Shown in pieces: positions 1 through 7,363 of a DNA stretch of 64,000 nucleotides. The notes beneath the pieces are model-generated. The model saw only the letters and a program-made list of their open reading frames with translations. It made no database searches and was not told where the DNA came from. Positions within the stretch are counted from its first letter, which is position 1, and each line of letters begins with the position of its first letter. Made by a program: the position numbers and the translations under genes. This DNA is from Algoriphagus aquimarinus (GTDB lineage: Bacteria > Bacteroidota > Bacteroidia > Cytophagales > Cyclobacteriaceae): the NCBI RefSeq assembly GCF_900112005.1, contig NZ_FOKK01000006.1:62001-126000 (forward strand), in the 5' to 3' direction.

Positions 1-765
1 ATCCAATACTAAATTGTTGATATTTTCTGCCTTCAATTTGGCAAATATTGCATCCATCTCCTTGTCATACTTTGTATTGTCCGAAGCAGTTCCCGGCGCA
101 AAGAAGTTGTAAATCACGTATCCGATTTTTTGGTTATTTATCGTGTATACAGTGTCAAGGAAATTAGGGTCTTCCGGAAATTCTACTGGTGTAATCGAAA
201 TTTCATCTCTCGCTATATAGGCTCCGCTTTCTTCGTTGTATCGCAGAGGTTTAATAGTGTGTGTTGTTTCAGTTTCACCGAGAAGCTCTCTATAATTATT
301 TACTGTAATCTGTTTTCCGTTAATAGCTACAATTGCATCACCACGTTTTAAATCTTTAGAAGCCGCGGGACTGTTTTTCTTAACATAAATCACTTCCGCA
401 TAGACATCGTCTGAATCAGTGACTCTGTACAATTTGAATTCGTATCCTGGATCCAAAGAAATCCCGCTAAGCGAGTTTATCAATTCTTGATAATCAGGAT
501 AGATCACCGAAAAACGATCTGTAGGAGTGTAGAGTAAGGACTTGAAATAATCCGATGGATCTGAAGTCGCTGCGATTGGTGTGCCTAGATTAAGCCTCCA
601 GTAGTAAACTTCATCCATCACCTCATAAATCCAATTGTTGATTTCTTCTTCCAGCGTGAGTTCAGCGTCTATAACAGGATCTTTATCATCATCTTTGTTA
701 CAGCTCCAAAGTAATCCACTCAGGATTACAAAGAAGAAAGCTCTTGAAAGTAGGGTAGATTTCAT
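1..765 (-). CDS. S41-family peptidase lipoprotein with PDZ domain (C-terminus outside the window)
   Basis: The gene reads leftward from an ATG at 765 and stays open to base 1, giving the first 255 residues. The N-terminus is a lipoprotein signal (MKSTLLSRAFFF... then LLWSC) followed by an Asp-rich stretch, so the protein should be anchored in an envelope membrane. Residues around 110-175 look like a PDZ domain (SPAASKDLKRGDAIVAINGK). The last visible residues (NNLVLD) match the start of the conserved core strand of C-terminal processing peptidases, just before the usual RxNxGG segment; the catalytic Ser/Lys are beyond the window. The family cleaves unstructured C-termini of exported proteins; the substrate here is unknown. 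Identification as S41 is good, the exact role is inference. Confidence 0.8.
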   Translation of the reverse strand, partial: MKSTLLSRAFFFVILSGLLWSCNKDDDKDPVIDAELTLEEEINNWIYEVMDEVYYWRLNLGTPIAATSDPSDYFKSLLYTPTDRFSVIYPDYQELINSLSGISLDPGYEFKLYRVTDSDDVYAEVIYVKKNSPAASKDLKRGDAIVAINGKQITVNNYRELLGETETTHTIKPLRYNEESGAYIARDEISITPVEFPEDPNFLDTVYTINNQKIGYVIYNFFAPGTASDNTKYDKEMDAIFAKLKAENINNLVLD

Positions 766-787
766 ATTTGGGAAGTTTGGATAATTA

Positions 788-795
788 CAAACGTA
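788..795 (-). promoter_or_regulatory. Possible -7 element for the S41 peptidase gene
   Basis: Read on the minus strand this is TACGTTTG, an exact match to the Bacteroidota -7 consensus TAnnTTTG, 22 bases before the ATG at 765. No convincing TTTG -33 element sits at the usual distance, so the call is tentative. Confidence 0.3.
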
Positions 796-830
796 GCATT
801 TGCAATTCCGGTTGATTAAGATTAGAAATA

Positions 831-1541
831 TTAATAAGTAGAACCATAAGACACGTCATGCGTCTGACTGTCTTGTAGTTCTCCATTTTCGCATTTCAAC
901 ACGCGATAAGGATACTTACGTAGTAAATCATAATTATGGGTTGCCATCAATATCGCAGTTCCCTTTTTATTAATCTCTTGGAAAAGCTTGAAGATGCCAT
1001 CTGCTACATCTGGATCTAGATTTCCGGTAGGCTCATCAGCTAGTAAAATAGAAGGCTCGTTGAGTAAAGCTCTCGCGATTACCACACGTTGTTGTTCTCC
1101 ACCAGATAATTGATGAGGCATTTTGCTTGATGCATTATTCAGTCCTACTAGAAGTAGGACTTCAGCCATTCTTTCGTTTATTTTTGATTTGTCTGTCCAG
1201 CCGGTCGCTCTCATGACAAATGCTAGGTTTTCAGCTACAGAACGATCATTAAATAGCTGGAAATCCTGAAAAATGATTCCTATTTTCCTTCTTAGAAAGG
1301 GGATTTCTTTAATCTTAATTTTTTCCAGATTAAATCCCGCAACTTCAGCACTTCCACTTCTAAGCTCAAGGTCTGCATAGAGTGTTTTTAATAAGGAGCT
1401 TTTTCCACTACCAGTTCTTCCGATTAAGAATACAAATTCGTGCTGCTCTACCGAAAAGTTGACATTGGTGAGGATAGGGTCTATTCCCTGAAAGATCGTC
1501 GCTTGGTTTACCTGAAGTACAGGCTGAGTACTGAAGTCCAT
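831..1541 (-). CDS. ftsE: Cell-division ABC transporter ATP-binding protein FtsE
   Basis: A 236-residue ABC ATPase, the normal size for FtsE. Walker A is GRTGSGKSS (about residues 41-49), the signature LSGGEQQ lies near 145-151, Walker B ILLADEPTGNLD near 165-176 and the switch His is in MATHN near 202. FtsE pairs with the membrane protein FtsX to control peptidoglycan hydrolases at the division site. ftsX is not in the window, which is common in Bacteroidota where the two are often unlinked. The start follows the stop of the 67-residue gene by only two bases, so the two are translationally linked. The short linker and lack of extra domains favour FtsE over a LolD-type ATPase, but the distinction from sequence alone is not absolute. 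Confidence 0.85.
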   Translation of the reverse strand: MDFSTQPVLQVNQATIFQGIDPILTNVNFSVEQHEFVFLIGRTGSGKSSLLKTLYADLELRSGSAEVAGFNLEKIKIKEIPFLRRKIGIIFQDFQLFNDRSVAENLAFVMRATGWTDKSKINERMAEVLLLVGLNNASSKMPHQLSGGEQQRVVIARALLNEPSILLADEPTGNLDPDVADGIFKLFQEINKKGTAILMATHNYDLLRKYPYRVLKCENGELQDSQTHDVSYGSTY

Positions 1542-1543
1542 TC

Positions 1544-1747
1544 TTATAATTCTAATTTTTGCAATTTCCCAAAAGGAAGACCTTTGATTAACGCTTCAAG
1601 TTCTTCTTCCTTTCCTTCTAGACCAAATTTCTCTATTTTTTTCAAGGGTCTATCGGCCCTGAAATAGGCAACCAACACAAAGTTTTCATCTCTGATTTGT
1701 ATGTAATCAGGGATTTTCGCTTTGCCTTTTACTTTGATAATATACAT
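1544..1747 (-). CDS. Small conserved protein upstream of ftsE
   Basis: A 67-residue protein rich in Lys and Glu with no signal peptide or membrane segment (MYIIKVKGKAKIPDYIQIR...). I do not recognise a named family. It ends two bases before the ftsE start and has the same codon character, so it is probably a real gene translated with ftsE. The first 45 residues alternate hydrophobic and charged positions as in a small beta-rich fold; the rest looks helical. Function unknown. Confidence 0.6.
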   Translation of the reverse strand: MYIIKVKGKAKIPDYIQIRDENFVLVAYFRADRPLKKIEKFGLEGKEEELEALIKGLPFGKLQKLEL

Positions 1748-1761
1748 AGGGGGAATTAAAA

Positions 1762-1785
1762 AAAGACCGACTAGAGCCGGTCTTT
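1762..1785 (-). terminator. Rho-independent terminator after the aldolase gene
   Basis: An 8-bp perfect stem (AAAGACCG / CGGTCTTT, 1762-1769 with 1778-1785) with an 8-base loop. On the minus strand it is followed by a run of seven T. It lies just after the aldolase stop and before the 67-residue gene, so it should separate the aldolase transcript from ftsE. Confidence 0.75.
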
Positions 1786-1791
1786 CATTTG

Positions 1792-2451
1792 TTATTTTCC
1801 AGCTGCCTTCGCGTGATCTGCCAAAAATGTTGCCAAACCAGACTCAGTAAGCGGATGGTTTAATAAACCTGTGATTACTTTCAATGGACAAGTCACTACA
1901 TCGGCGCCAACTTCAGCGCATTTCAACAGGTGCATGGTGTGTCTTACTGACGCAGCGAGTACTTCAGTTTCGAATCCGTAATTGCCATAAATATGAACGA
2001 TCTGAGCGATTAGATCCATGCCATCAAATGCGATATCATCTAATCTACCGATGAAAGGAGATACATAAGACGCTCCAGCTTTTGCCGCCAAAAGAGCTTG
2101 GCCTGCAGAGAAAATTAGCGTACAGTTAGTACGGATACCCTCATTGCTGAAATATTTAAGTGCTTTCACACCGTCTTTGATCATCGGGATTTTCACCACG
2201 ATTTTGTCATCTATTTTAGCAAGCTCTTTTCCTTCTCTGATCATACCTTCGTAATCTGTTGAGATTACTTCAGCACTAACTTTATCATCTACGATGTCAC
2301 AGATCGCTTTGTAGTGAGCTCTTACTTTTTCGTCTCCACTGATACCTTCTTTGGCCATTAGAGAAGGATTGGTTGTTACACCGTCTAAAACACCTAGGTC
2401 ATAAGCTTCACGAATGTCATCTAGGTTGGCTGTGTCAATAAAGAATTTCAT
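1792..2451 (-). CDS. fsa: Fructose-6-phosphate aldolase / small transaldolase (TalC/FSA family)
   Basis: A 219-residue TIM-barrel protein, the size of the short transaldolase family. Diagnostic segments are [14 protein letters not shown] at the N-terminus, [14 protein letters not shown] near 23-36, VVKIPM with the Schiff-base Lys at about 87, and [19 protein letters not shown] near 108-126. These enzymes either transfer dihydroxyacetone units (transaldolase, pentose phosphate pathway) or cleave fructose 6-phosphate; sequence alone does not settle which, although many Bacteroidota rely on this short form for transaldolase activity. It stands alone, with its own terminator, and no overlapping neighbour upstream. 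Confidence 0.85.
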   Translation of the reverse strand: MKFFIDTANLDDIREAYDLGVLDGVTTNPSLMAKEGISGDEKVRAHYKAICDIVDDKVSAEVISTDYEGMIREGKELAKIDDKIVVKIPMIKDGVKALKYFSNEGIRTNCTLIFSAGQALLAAKAGASYVSPFIGRLDDIAFDGMDLIAQIVHIYGNYGFETEVLAASVRHTMHLLKCAEVGADVVTCPLKVITGLLNHPLTESGLATFLADHAKAAGK

Positions 2452-2895
2452 GTTTGAATTGTTTAATAGGTATGGAAACCTCTTTTCTCAGGTTTTGTTA
2501 TCCTGTCTTTCTTTAAAAACAGGGTAAAAGCCATTTAAAAAGGATGATTCCAAATGGATTTGATTGTGAAAACAAAGTTAGAAGATTAATCAAGATTTTG
2601 AACCTGATTGGAGTGTCTTGGGAAAAAACATGAAGAATTAACACTTCACAAGTTAGTAGGTGAGTGTGATGAGAAAAAATTGTAAGTAGTTAGAGGTAAG
2701 CTGTAAGTGGTTTTTTGAATAGCTCTCACCCAGTGCCTTTCTGCTACTAGTAGGCTTGAAAGTGCCAGCAAAGATCAAATTCGATGAGCAAATGCTAATT
2801 TGATGAAGTCAGTAGTGCTAGCTTAAATGGGGTGAAGTCAGGATTTATGGAGTTAGGTCCCTTATGGTTAACAGAATTCCATAAAAAATAGGGAA
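2452..2895. other. Intergenic region without a recognisable gene
   Basis: About 440 bases between the aldolase start and the SRP RNA. A minus-strand TAACTTTG (2573-2580) resembles a Bacteroidota -7 element about 120 bases before the aldolase ATG, without a clear -33 partner. No protein with coding character or folded RNA was recognised. Confidence 0.4.
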
Positions 2896-2901
2896 AAAAA
2901 A

Positions 2902-2987
2902 GAAGCGGCATCGCACCGCTCAACCACCTACCCTTGCTTCCTTCCGGACCTGGGGGATTCAGCAGGAGCTGGTCGTGCCGCCGGGAC
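2902..2987 (-). ncRNA. ffs: Signal recognition particle RNA, small bacterial (4.5S) type
   Basis: Read on the minus strand the sequence contains the universal SRP RNA core: the apical motif AGGTCCGGAAGGAAGCA with the GGAA tetraloop, followed by AGGGTAG. The strand ends pair (GCGGCA near 2980 with TGCCGC near 2904), closing a long hairpin. A run of eight T follows the 3' end on the minus strand, giving a built-in terminator. This is the RNA scaffold for Ffh in co-translational targeting of membrane proteins. The mature ends are approximate to about five bases. Confidence 0.95.
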
Positions 2988-3220
2988 AAAAGTAAGGAGA
3001 AAATCATTCTTTACAATAATCTTACTCAGGATTGCAGAATCAGCCGCTTTTAGCGCTGACAGTGAGGAACATTAATTTCTGAAAGATTCAATTTTCAATG
3101 ATCAAATTCAATTTTCAAGTATGGCAATGTGCAACTGAAATGAAGATTTGTTTTTATTACCCATAGAAAGCCGCAGAAAGCACTTGCTGATTTTCGCGGA
3201 TTTCAAATTGGATAGGGCAA

Positions 3221-3268
3221 AGGATTTGCGGAGATCTGCGATAGTTATCTCCGAAAGTTTGCGGGAAA
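3221..3268 (-). repeat. Dispersed intergenic repeat, copy A (related to 23138-23190)
   Basis: On the minus strand this reads GTTTCCCGCAAACTTTCGG, then AGATAACTATCGCAGATCT. The 3' flank of the acetyltransferase gene at 23138-23190 carries the same string of words (GTTTCCCG, CAGATAACT, CGCGGATCT) on the plus strand. The family looks like the CGCAGAT-type dispersed repeats common in Bacteroidota intergenic DNA. It sits immediately beyond the stop of the next gene. Confidence 0.5.
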
Positions 3269-3269
3269 C

Positions 3270-3500
3270 TTACTTCGTTTTCGCAAGATGCATCTGGAAT
3301 TCCAGGACATTACAATGGATGAATTCATCCTCGGCAAGATCTTCAAAAATTTCCTCGTCAAATTCCATTTCTGTTTTTTCTATTTTTCCGTCAGGATGAA
3401 CAATCAATTCAATTCCTGTTAGTGTGTCAGGGTTCACTTGAACCAAAACTTGGTAATCGTCGAAAATTCGTTTGAAATATTGTGAAAATGCTTTAGCCAT
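3270..3500 (-). CDS. Small conserved acidic protein of unknown function
   Basis: I place the start at the ATG at 3500 (MAKAFSQYFKRIFDDYQ), giving 76 residues. The frame is open further upstream, but that part would overlap the trp promoter and leader on the other strand and looks non-coding. The C-terminal half is acidic (EFDEEIFEDLAEDEFIH). No signal peptide or membrane segment. It is divergent from the trp operon, with its start about 50 bases from the predicted trp -33 element. I do not recognise the family and cannot assign a function. Confidence 0.6.
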   Translation of the reverse strand: MAKAFSQYFKRIFDDYQVLVQVNPDTLTGIELIVHPDGKIEKTEMEFDEEIFEDLAEDEFIHCNVLEFQMHLAKTK

Positions 3501-3551
3501 GGCCTTTTTATTAAGTTTTTTCAAAATTATACTGAAAAAATTGAAAAGATG

Positions 3552-3582
3552 TTTTGTCCTTAGCAATCCGTTTCTAAATTTG
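3552..3582 (+). promoter_or_regulatory. Predicted promoter of the trp operon
   Basis: TTTTG (3552-3556) and TAAATTTG (3575-3582) match the Bacteroidota primary sigma factor elements (TTTG at -33, TAnnTTTG at -7) with an 18-base spacer. The -7 element is exact. Transcription should begin around 3586-3590, only a few bases before the leader peptide ATG at 3594. Confidence 0.65.
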
Positions 3583-3593
3583 CTCTCACTCTT

Positions 3594-3653
3594 ATGAAAA
3601 CAATCGCAAACAAATACTGGTGGCACGCTTACTCTTTCCAAAAGGAAGTTTAG
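3594..3653 (+). CDS. trpL: Trp operon leader peptide with tandem Trp codons
   Basis: A 19-residue open frame from the ATG at 3594 to the TAG at 3651, lying between the predicted promoter and a strong terminator just before trpE. Residues 7-13 are KYWWHAY: two consecutive TGG codons at 3618-3623, with Tyr on both sides. A tandem-Trp minigene in this position is the hallmark of ribosome-mediated attenuation. The peptide itself is expected to have no function beyond sensing charged tRNA-Trp. There is no clear Shine-Dalgarno sequence, and the 5' untranslated part would be very short. Confidence 0.8.
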   Translation: MKTIANKYWWHAYSFQKEV

Positions 3654-3723
3654 AAAGCCCCTGCATTTAATTTTGCGTTACGACATAGTATAAAAGGCTT
3701 ACTGGATTTCCGGTAAGCCTTTT
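3627..3723 (+). promoter_or_regulatory. Trp attenuator: competing RNA structures downstream of the leader Trp codons
   Basis: Four segments can be drawn. Segment 1 is GCTTAC (3627-3632) plus TTTCC, right after the Trp codons. Segment 2 holds GGAAG and AAGCC (3655-3659). Segment 3 is AAAAGGCTTAC (3692-3702) and segment 4 is GTAAGCCTTTT (3713-3723). Segments 3 and 4 form the terminator; AAGCC of segment 2 can pair with GGCTT of segment 3, which would prevent it; segment 1 can pair with segment 2. A ribosome stalled at 3618-3623 would cover segment 1 and favour the 2:3 antiterminator; one finishing at the stop codon would cover segment 2 and allow termination. The pairing is seen; the mechanism is inferred from the classical model. 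Confidence 0.65.
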
Positions 3724-3725
3724 TT
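3692..3725 (+). terminator. Attenuator terminator in the trp leader
   Basis: An 11-bp perfect stem (AAAAGGCTTAC with GTAAGCCTTTT) with a 10-base loop, running into six T (3720-3725). It ends 19 bases before the trpE ATG, where a constitutive terminator would silence the operon; this is why it is read as a conditional one. Confidence 0.85.
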
Positions 3726-3744
3726 CATTATAAAAATCAACAAA

Positions 3745-5157
3745 ATGACTCAAGTGAAATTCCCTATACTAACTACCTACCGGAAGAGATTGGCAGATAC
3801 AATCACGCCAGTAAGTATTTACCTACAGATCAGAGATCGCTTCGCCAATCCAATTTTACTTGAGAGTTCAGACTACCATGGTCATGAAAACAGTTATTCC
3901 TATATCTGTTTTAATCCTCTGGCTTCCTTCACTTTCAATAATGGTAAAGTGGTCGAAAATCTCCCTTCTGGCAAAAAAGAGTCGTATGAAGTGAGCTCTG
4001 ATCAAAAGCTAATGCAATGCTTGCGTGCTTTCGGAAGCAAGTTTGACGTAGCTCCTGATAATTTCAAATTCAGTTCAAATGGCCTTTTTGGGTACATCCA
4101 ATACGATACGGTAGCCTATTTTGAAGATATCAACCTAAAGAATACTATTCCTACAGATGTACCGATGATGCAATATTCGGTCTACCAAAATGTAATCGTG
4201 GTAGATCACTATAAAAATGAATTGCATCTGCTGGAGCACAGAGTGGCTGGAGCGGAAAATGTGGAAAGAATGGAGGAGATCGAGCGTCTACTTACCAATA
4301 AGAACATTCCTAGTTACTCCTTTCAACGTATAGGTGAAGAAGAATCAAATTACACTGACGAGGAATTCTTAAAGATTTTGAATCAGGGTCGTGAGCATTG
4401 TTTCAAAGGAGATGTCTTCCAGATTGTCCTTTCACGGAGATTTAGTACGGCTTTCAAAGGAGATGAATTCAATGTGTATCGTGCGCTTAGATCTGTCAAT
4501 CCATCTCCTTATTTATTCTATTTCGACTATGGCTCCTTCAAGGTTTTTGGAAGTTCACCAGAAGCTCAGATTGTGGTGAAGGATAAAAAAGCAACGATTT
4601 ATCCTATTGCTGGTACTTTTCGCAGAACTGGCAATGACCTAGAAGATGCGAAGCTTGCCAGACAGCTCTACGATGACCCTAAAGAAAACTCAGAGCATGT
4701 GATGCTGGTAGATCTGGCGAGAAATGACCTGAGCAGATCTTCTGAAAAAGTTAGCGTGGATGTTTTCAAAGAGATTCAATACTATTCACACGTAATTCAT
4801 TTGGTTTCCAAAGTGACTGGGGAATTGCCAGAGAACACCAATCCACTTCAGTTGGTAGCAGACACATTTCCTGCAGGGACACTTTCGGGAGCTCCCAAAT
4901 ACAGAGCGATGGAATTGATCGATGAGTTGGAGAATATCTCGAGAACGTTTTATGGTGGAGCTATCGGCTATTTGGGATTCAATGGAGATTTCAATCACGC
5001 GATTCTGATCCGTTCCTTTGTCTCTGAAAACAATCAACTCAGATTCCAGGCAGGGGCAGGGGTTGTTGCCAAATCTACCATCCCGTCCGAACTACAGGAA
5101 GTCGCCAATAAGTTGGAAGCGCTGAGAGTTGCACTTAGGGCGGCGGAAGCCATCTGA
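3745..5157 (+). CDS. trpE: Anthranilate synthase component I
   Basis: 470 residues, normal for TrpE. It converts chorismate with ammonia from TrpG to anthranilate, the first committed step to tryptophan. The N-terminal domain keeps the tryptophan-binding motif LLESSD near residue 38, so feedback inhibition is expected. The chorismate-binding domain has FQIVLSRRF near 226, IAGTFRRTGNDLEDAKLA near 287, ENSEHVMLVDLARNDL near 314 and FPAGTLSGAPKYRAMELI near 375. It is the first structural gene of the operon, behind the leader and attenuator. Downstream the operon continues with trpG after the inserted four-helix-bundle element. Confidence 0.97.
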   Translation: MTQVKFPILTTYRKRLADTITPVSIYLQIRDRFANPILLESSDYHGHENSYSYICFNPLASFTFNNGKVVENLPSGKKESYEVSSDQKLMQCLRAFGSKFDVAPDNFKFSSNGLFGYIQYDTVAYFEDINLKNTIPTDVPMMQYSVYQNVIVVDHYKNELHLLEHRVAGAENVERMEEIERLLTNKNIPSYSFQRIGEEESNYTDEEFLKILNQGREHCFKGDVFQIVLSRRFSTAFKGDEFNVYRALRSVNPSPYLFYFDYGSFKVFGSSPEAQIVVKDKKATIYPIAGTFRRTGNDLEDAKLARQLYDDPKENSEHVMLVDLARNDLSRSSEKVSVDVFKEIQYYSHVIHLVSKVTGELPENTNPLQLVADTFPAGTLSGAPKYRAMELIDELENISRTFYGGAIGYLGFNGDFNHAILIRSFVSENNQLRFQAGAGVVAKSTIPSELQEVANKLEALRVALRAAEAI

Positions 5158-5606
5158 TTGGAAAATTGCAAGATTTTAATATTGAAAAATTATGGCAAAA
5201 TATAAGCGGTTTGAAGATTTACCCGTTTGGCAACACGCTATCAGAATAGGGGTGAGAATATATCAACTAGTGGAGTCAGAAAAATTAGCTAAAGACTATC
5301 GTGCCAAAGATCAATTATTAGGGTCTGCAATTTCGGTTTCAAATAATATAGCGGAAGGTTTTGAATACAATCGAAATCGCCAGTTTATCCGCTATTTAGA
5401 AATATCAAAAGGATCTGCGGGAGAGCTCCGTAGCCAGTTGTTTTTGTTGCTTTCTGCAGGAAAAATAGATGAAAAGACTTACCAAGAAATCTACCTGAAT
5501 TAATTGACATGTCAAGTGAATTAATAGGTTTAATCAAATACCTAAATGAATTTGAAGATAGAAAAAGGAAAGGAGGGTAACTCTGGATAATCTTTCAATT
5601 TTCCAA
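5158..5606. mobile_element. Candidate insertion: four-helix-bundle gene bracketed by 18-bp inverted repeats
   Basis: TTGGAAAATTGCAAGATT begins on the base after the trpE stop (5158-5175). Its reverse complement with one mismatch occurs at 5589-5606, beyond the four-helix-bundle gene, for 17 of 18 matches. The following bases to about 5645 repeat the same CTTTCAAT words. The unit is 449 bases, separates trpE from trpG, and carries nothing related to tryptophan. No transposase is encoded. The boundaries are read from the repeats; no target-site duplication is evident. Confidence 0.5.
5192..5580 (+). pseudogene. Four-helix-bundle protein (23S rRNA intervening-sequence / S23 type), frameshifted near the C-terminus
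   Basis: The open part (5192-5503, 103 residues) has the family hallmarks: FEDLPVWQHAIRIGVRIYQL at the start, then QLLGSAISVSNNIAEGFEY and FIRYLEISKGSAGELRSQL. The family usually ends with a further helix of the type MSSELIGLIKYLN. Exactly that segment follows in the next reading frame (ELIDMSSELIGLIKYL, about 5497-5544, then a stop at 5578-5580). Adding one base in the AATTAATT at about 5498-5505 would restore one continuous protein of about 128 residues. These proteins were first noted in intervening sequences inside 23S rRNA genes; their biochemical function is not established. The shortened 103-residue form may still be made. Confidence 0.75.
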
Positions 5607-5647
5607 TATTCTAATCTTTCAATCTTCAACTATTTCAATTAATTAAA

Positions 5648-6214
5648 ATGAAAATACTCGTCCTCGATAATTACGATTCCTTTACGTACAACCTGGTTTA
5701 TATCGTCCGCCAACTTGGCTATGGAGCAGACATGGATGTCTTTCGAAATGACAAGATCAGCTTGGAGGATGTGGGGAACTACGATAAAATCATACTCTCG
5801 CCTGGACCAGGTGTCCCGGAAGATGCGGGTATTATGCCCGAGCTTTTGAAAAAATATGCAGCTACCAAGTCTATCCTAGGCGTTTGTCTTGGACATCAAG
5901 CCATCGGCGAAGCTTTTGGTGGTGGGCTGACTAACCTTTCGGAAGTGCTGCATGGTGTGGCGTCTACGGTTAAAGTAGAAGAAGACTTGCTTTTCAAAGA
6001 CGTTCCCGATACTTTTAGTATTGGCCGTTATCACTCTTGGGTTATCAATGAGAACACCCTCTCTCCAGACCTGGAAGTGATCGCACGGACACCGGATAAG
6101 CAGATCATGGCGATTCGACACAAAAAATACGATGTACGTGGATTGCAATTTCACCCGGAAAGCATTCTAACTGAAAATGGAGTCCAGATTATCAAAAACT
6201 GGATGGAGAGCTAA
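5648..6214 (+). CDS. trpG: Anthranilate synthase component II (glutamine amidotransferase)
   Basis: 188 residues, a class I glutamine amidotransferase without fusion to TrpD. The oxyanion segment SPGPG is at 51-55, the nucleophile Cys80 sits in GVCLGHQAIGEAFGG and the His169/Glu171 pair in FHPESI. It supplies ammonia to TrpE; in many bacteria the same subunit also serves aminodeoxychorismate synthase (folate), which cannot be excluded here. It lies downstream of the inserted four-helix-bundle element and is followed by a 132-base gap before trpD in which I see no structure. Confidence 0.95.
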   Translation: MKILVLDNYDSFTYNLVYIVRQLGYGADMDVFRNDKISLEDVGNYDKIILSPGPGVPEDAGIMPELLKKYAATKSILGVCLGHQAIGEAFGGGLTNLSEVLHGVASTVKVEEDLLFKDVPDTFSIGRYHSWVINENTLSPDLEVIARTPDKQIMAIRHKKYDVRGLQFHPESILTENGVQIIKNWMES

Positions 6215-6346
6215 TAAATAGGATCACCCAAACGATACCCCCAACCAGGAAATGAGCTTAAGAAATTTTTCATTAACAGATCAAGTTAAGATGAGAACTG
6301 CTTTTAAGTGCATTATATCTGACCTAAAAAATCAAAAGACAAACAG

Positions 6347-7357
6347 ATGAAAGAAATATTAAACCATCTCATCGAGCACCGAACGCTTAGCCGAGAAGAT
6401 GCCCGTGAGGTATTGAAAAACATCACTGCAGGCATCTATAATCAGAGTCAAATCGCGGCCTTTATGACTGTGTATATGATGCGAAGTATTACTGTGGAGG
6501 AGCTTTCGGGTTTTCGAGATGCGATGCTGGAGCGCTGCATACCTGTGGAAATAGCGGAATATGATGCTATGGATCTTTGTGGCACTGGCGGAGATGGTAA
6601 AGACACGTTTAACATATCTACCCTTTCATCTTTTGTAGTAGCCGCAGTTGGTCAGAATGTGGCCAAGCACGGTAATACAGGTGTTTCATCAATTTGTGGA
6701 TCTTCAAATCTGCTGGCATACTTTGGTTATGAGTTTACCAGTGATATGGACAAAATCCGTCAAAGCCTTGATGAAGTTGGGATATGCTTCCTGCATGCGC
6801 CTCTTTTTCATCCGGCAATGAAACATGTGGGGCCGATCCGTAAAGACTTAGGTGTTAAAACCTTTTTCAATATGCTTGGTCCAATGGTAAATCCTAGCTC
6901 GCCGAGTAAACAATTAGTGGGTGTGTTTAGTCTGGAGCTTGCAAGACTCTATGGTTATCTGTATCAGGAAATGCAAGGTAGATTCTCTATACTTCATGCC
7001 TTGGATGGGTACGATGAGATTTCCCTTACAGGTGATTTCAAAATGATTTCCAATGAAGGAGAGAAAGTTTTAAAGCCAGAGAATTTGGGTCTGGAAAAGC
7101 TAAAAGCAGAGTCAATTAAAGGTGGAGACACTATTCAAGAATCCGCTAAAATATTTGAAAATATATTGAAGGGGAAAGGCACTAAGAGCCAAAACGCTGT
7201 GGTGTTGGCCAATTCAGCTGCGGCTTTAGTGACTGCAGAAGAAGGACTTTCTTTTCCGGCTGCTGTCGCAAAAGCTGAAGAAGCATTGCTTTCTGGCAAA
7301 GCGTTAAGTGTATTTGAAGGTCTTGTCAATCCTAAAACCAGTGTTTCTTTAGCATAA
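6347..7357 (+). CDS. trpD: Anthranilate phosphoribosyltransferase
   Basis: 336 residues, full length. It joins anthranilate and PRPP to phosphoribosyl-anthranilate. The helical N-terminal domain is followed by the PRPP-binding loop GTGGDGKDTFNIST (about 79-92) and KHGNTGVSSICGSS (about 107-120). The C-terminal part contains the FNMLGPMVNPSSPSKQLVG segment typical of the family. It ends six bases before trpC, so the two are co-transcribed. Confidence 0.96.
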   Translation: MKEILNHLIEHRTLSREDAREVLKNITAGIYNQSQIAAFMTVYMMRSITVEELSGFRDAMLERCIPVEIAEYDAMDLCGTGGDGKDTFNISTLSSFVVAAVGQNVAKHGNTGVSSICGSSNLLAYFGYEFTSDMDKIRQSLDEVGICFLHAPLFHPAMKHVGPIRKDLGVKTFFNMLGPMVNPSSPSKQLVGVFSLELARLYGYLYQEMQGRFSILHALDGYDEISLTGDFKMISNEGEKVLKPENLGLEKLKAESIKGGDTIQESAKIFENILKGKGTKSQNAVVLANSAAALVTAEEGLSFPAAVAKAEEALLSGKALSVFEGLVNPKTSVSLA

Positions 7358-7363
7358 AATCAT

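Noticed and set aside
2795..3007. Minus-strand open frame of 70 codons over the SRP RNA region
   Set aside because: It runs through the SRP RNA, whose conserved core and hairpin explain the sequence; no coding character.
3500..3641. Upstream extension of the small minus-strand gene (47 extra codons)
   Set aside because: It would overlap the trp promoter and leader peptide on the other strand; the ATG at 3500 gives a compact protein.
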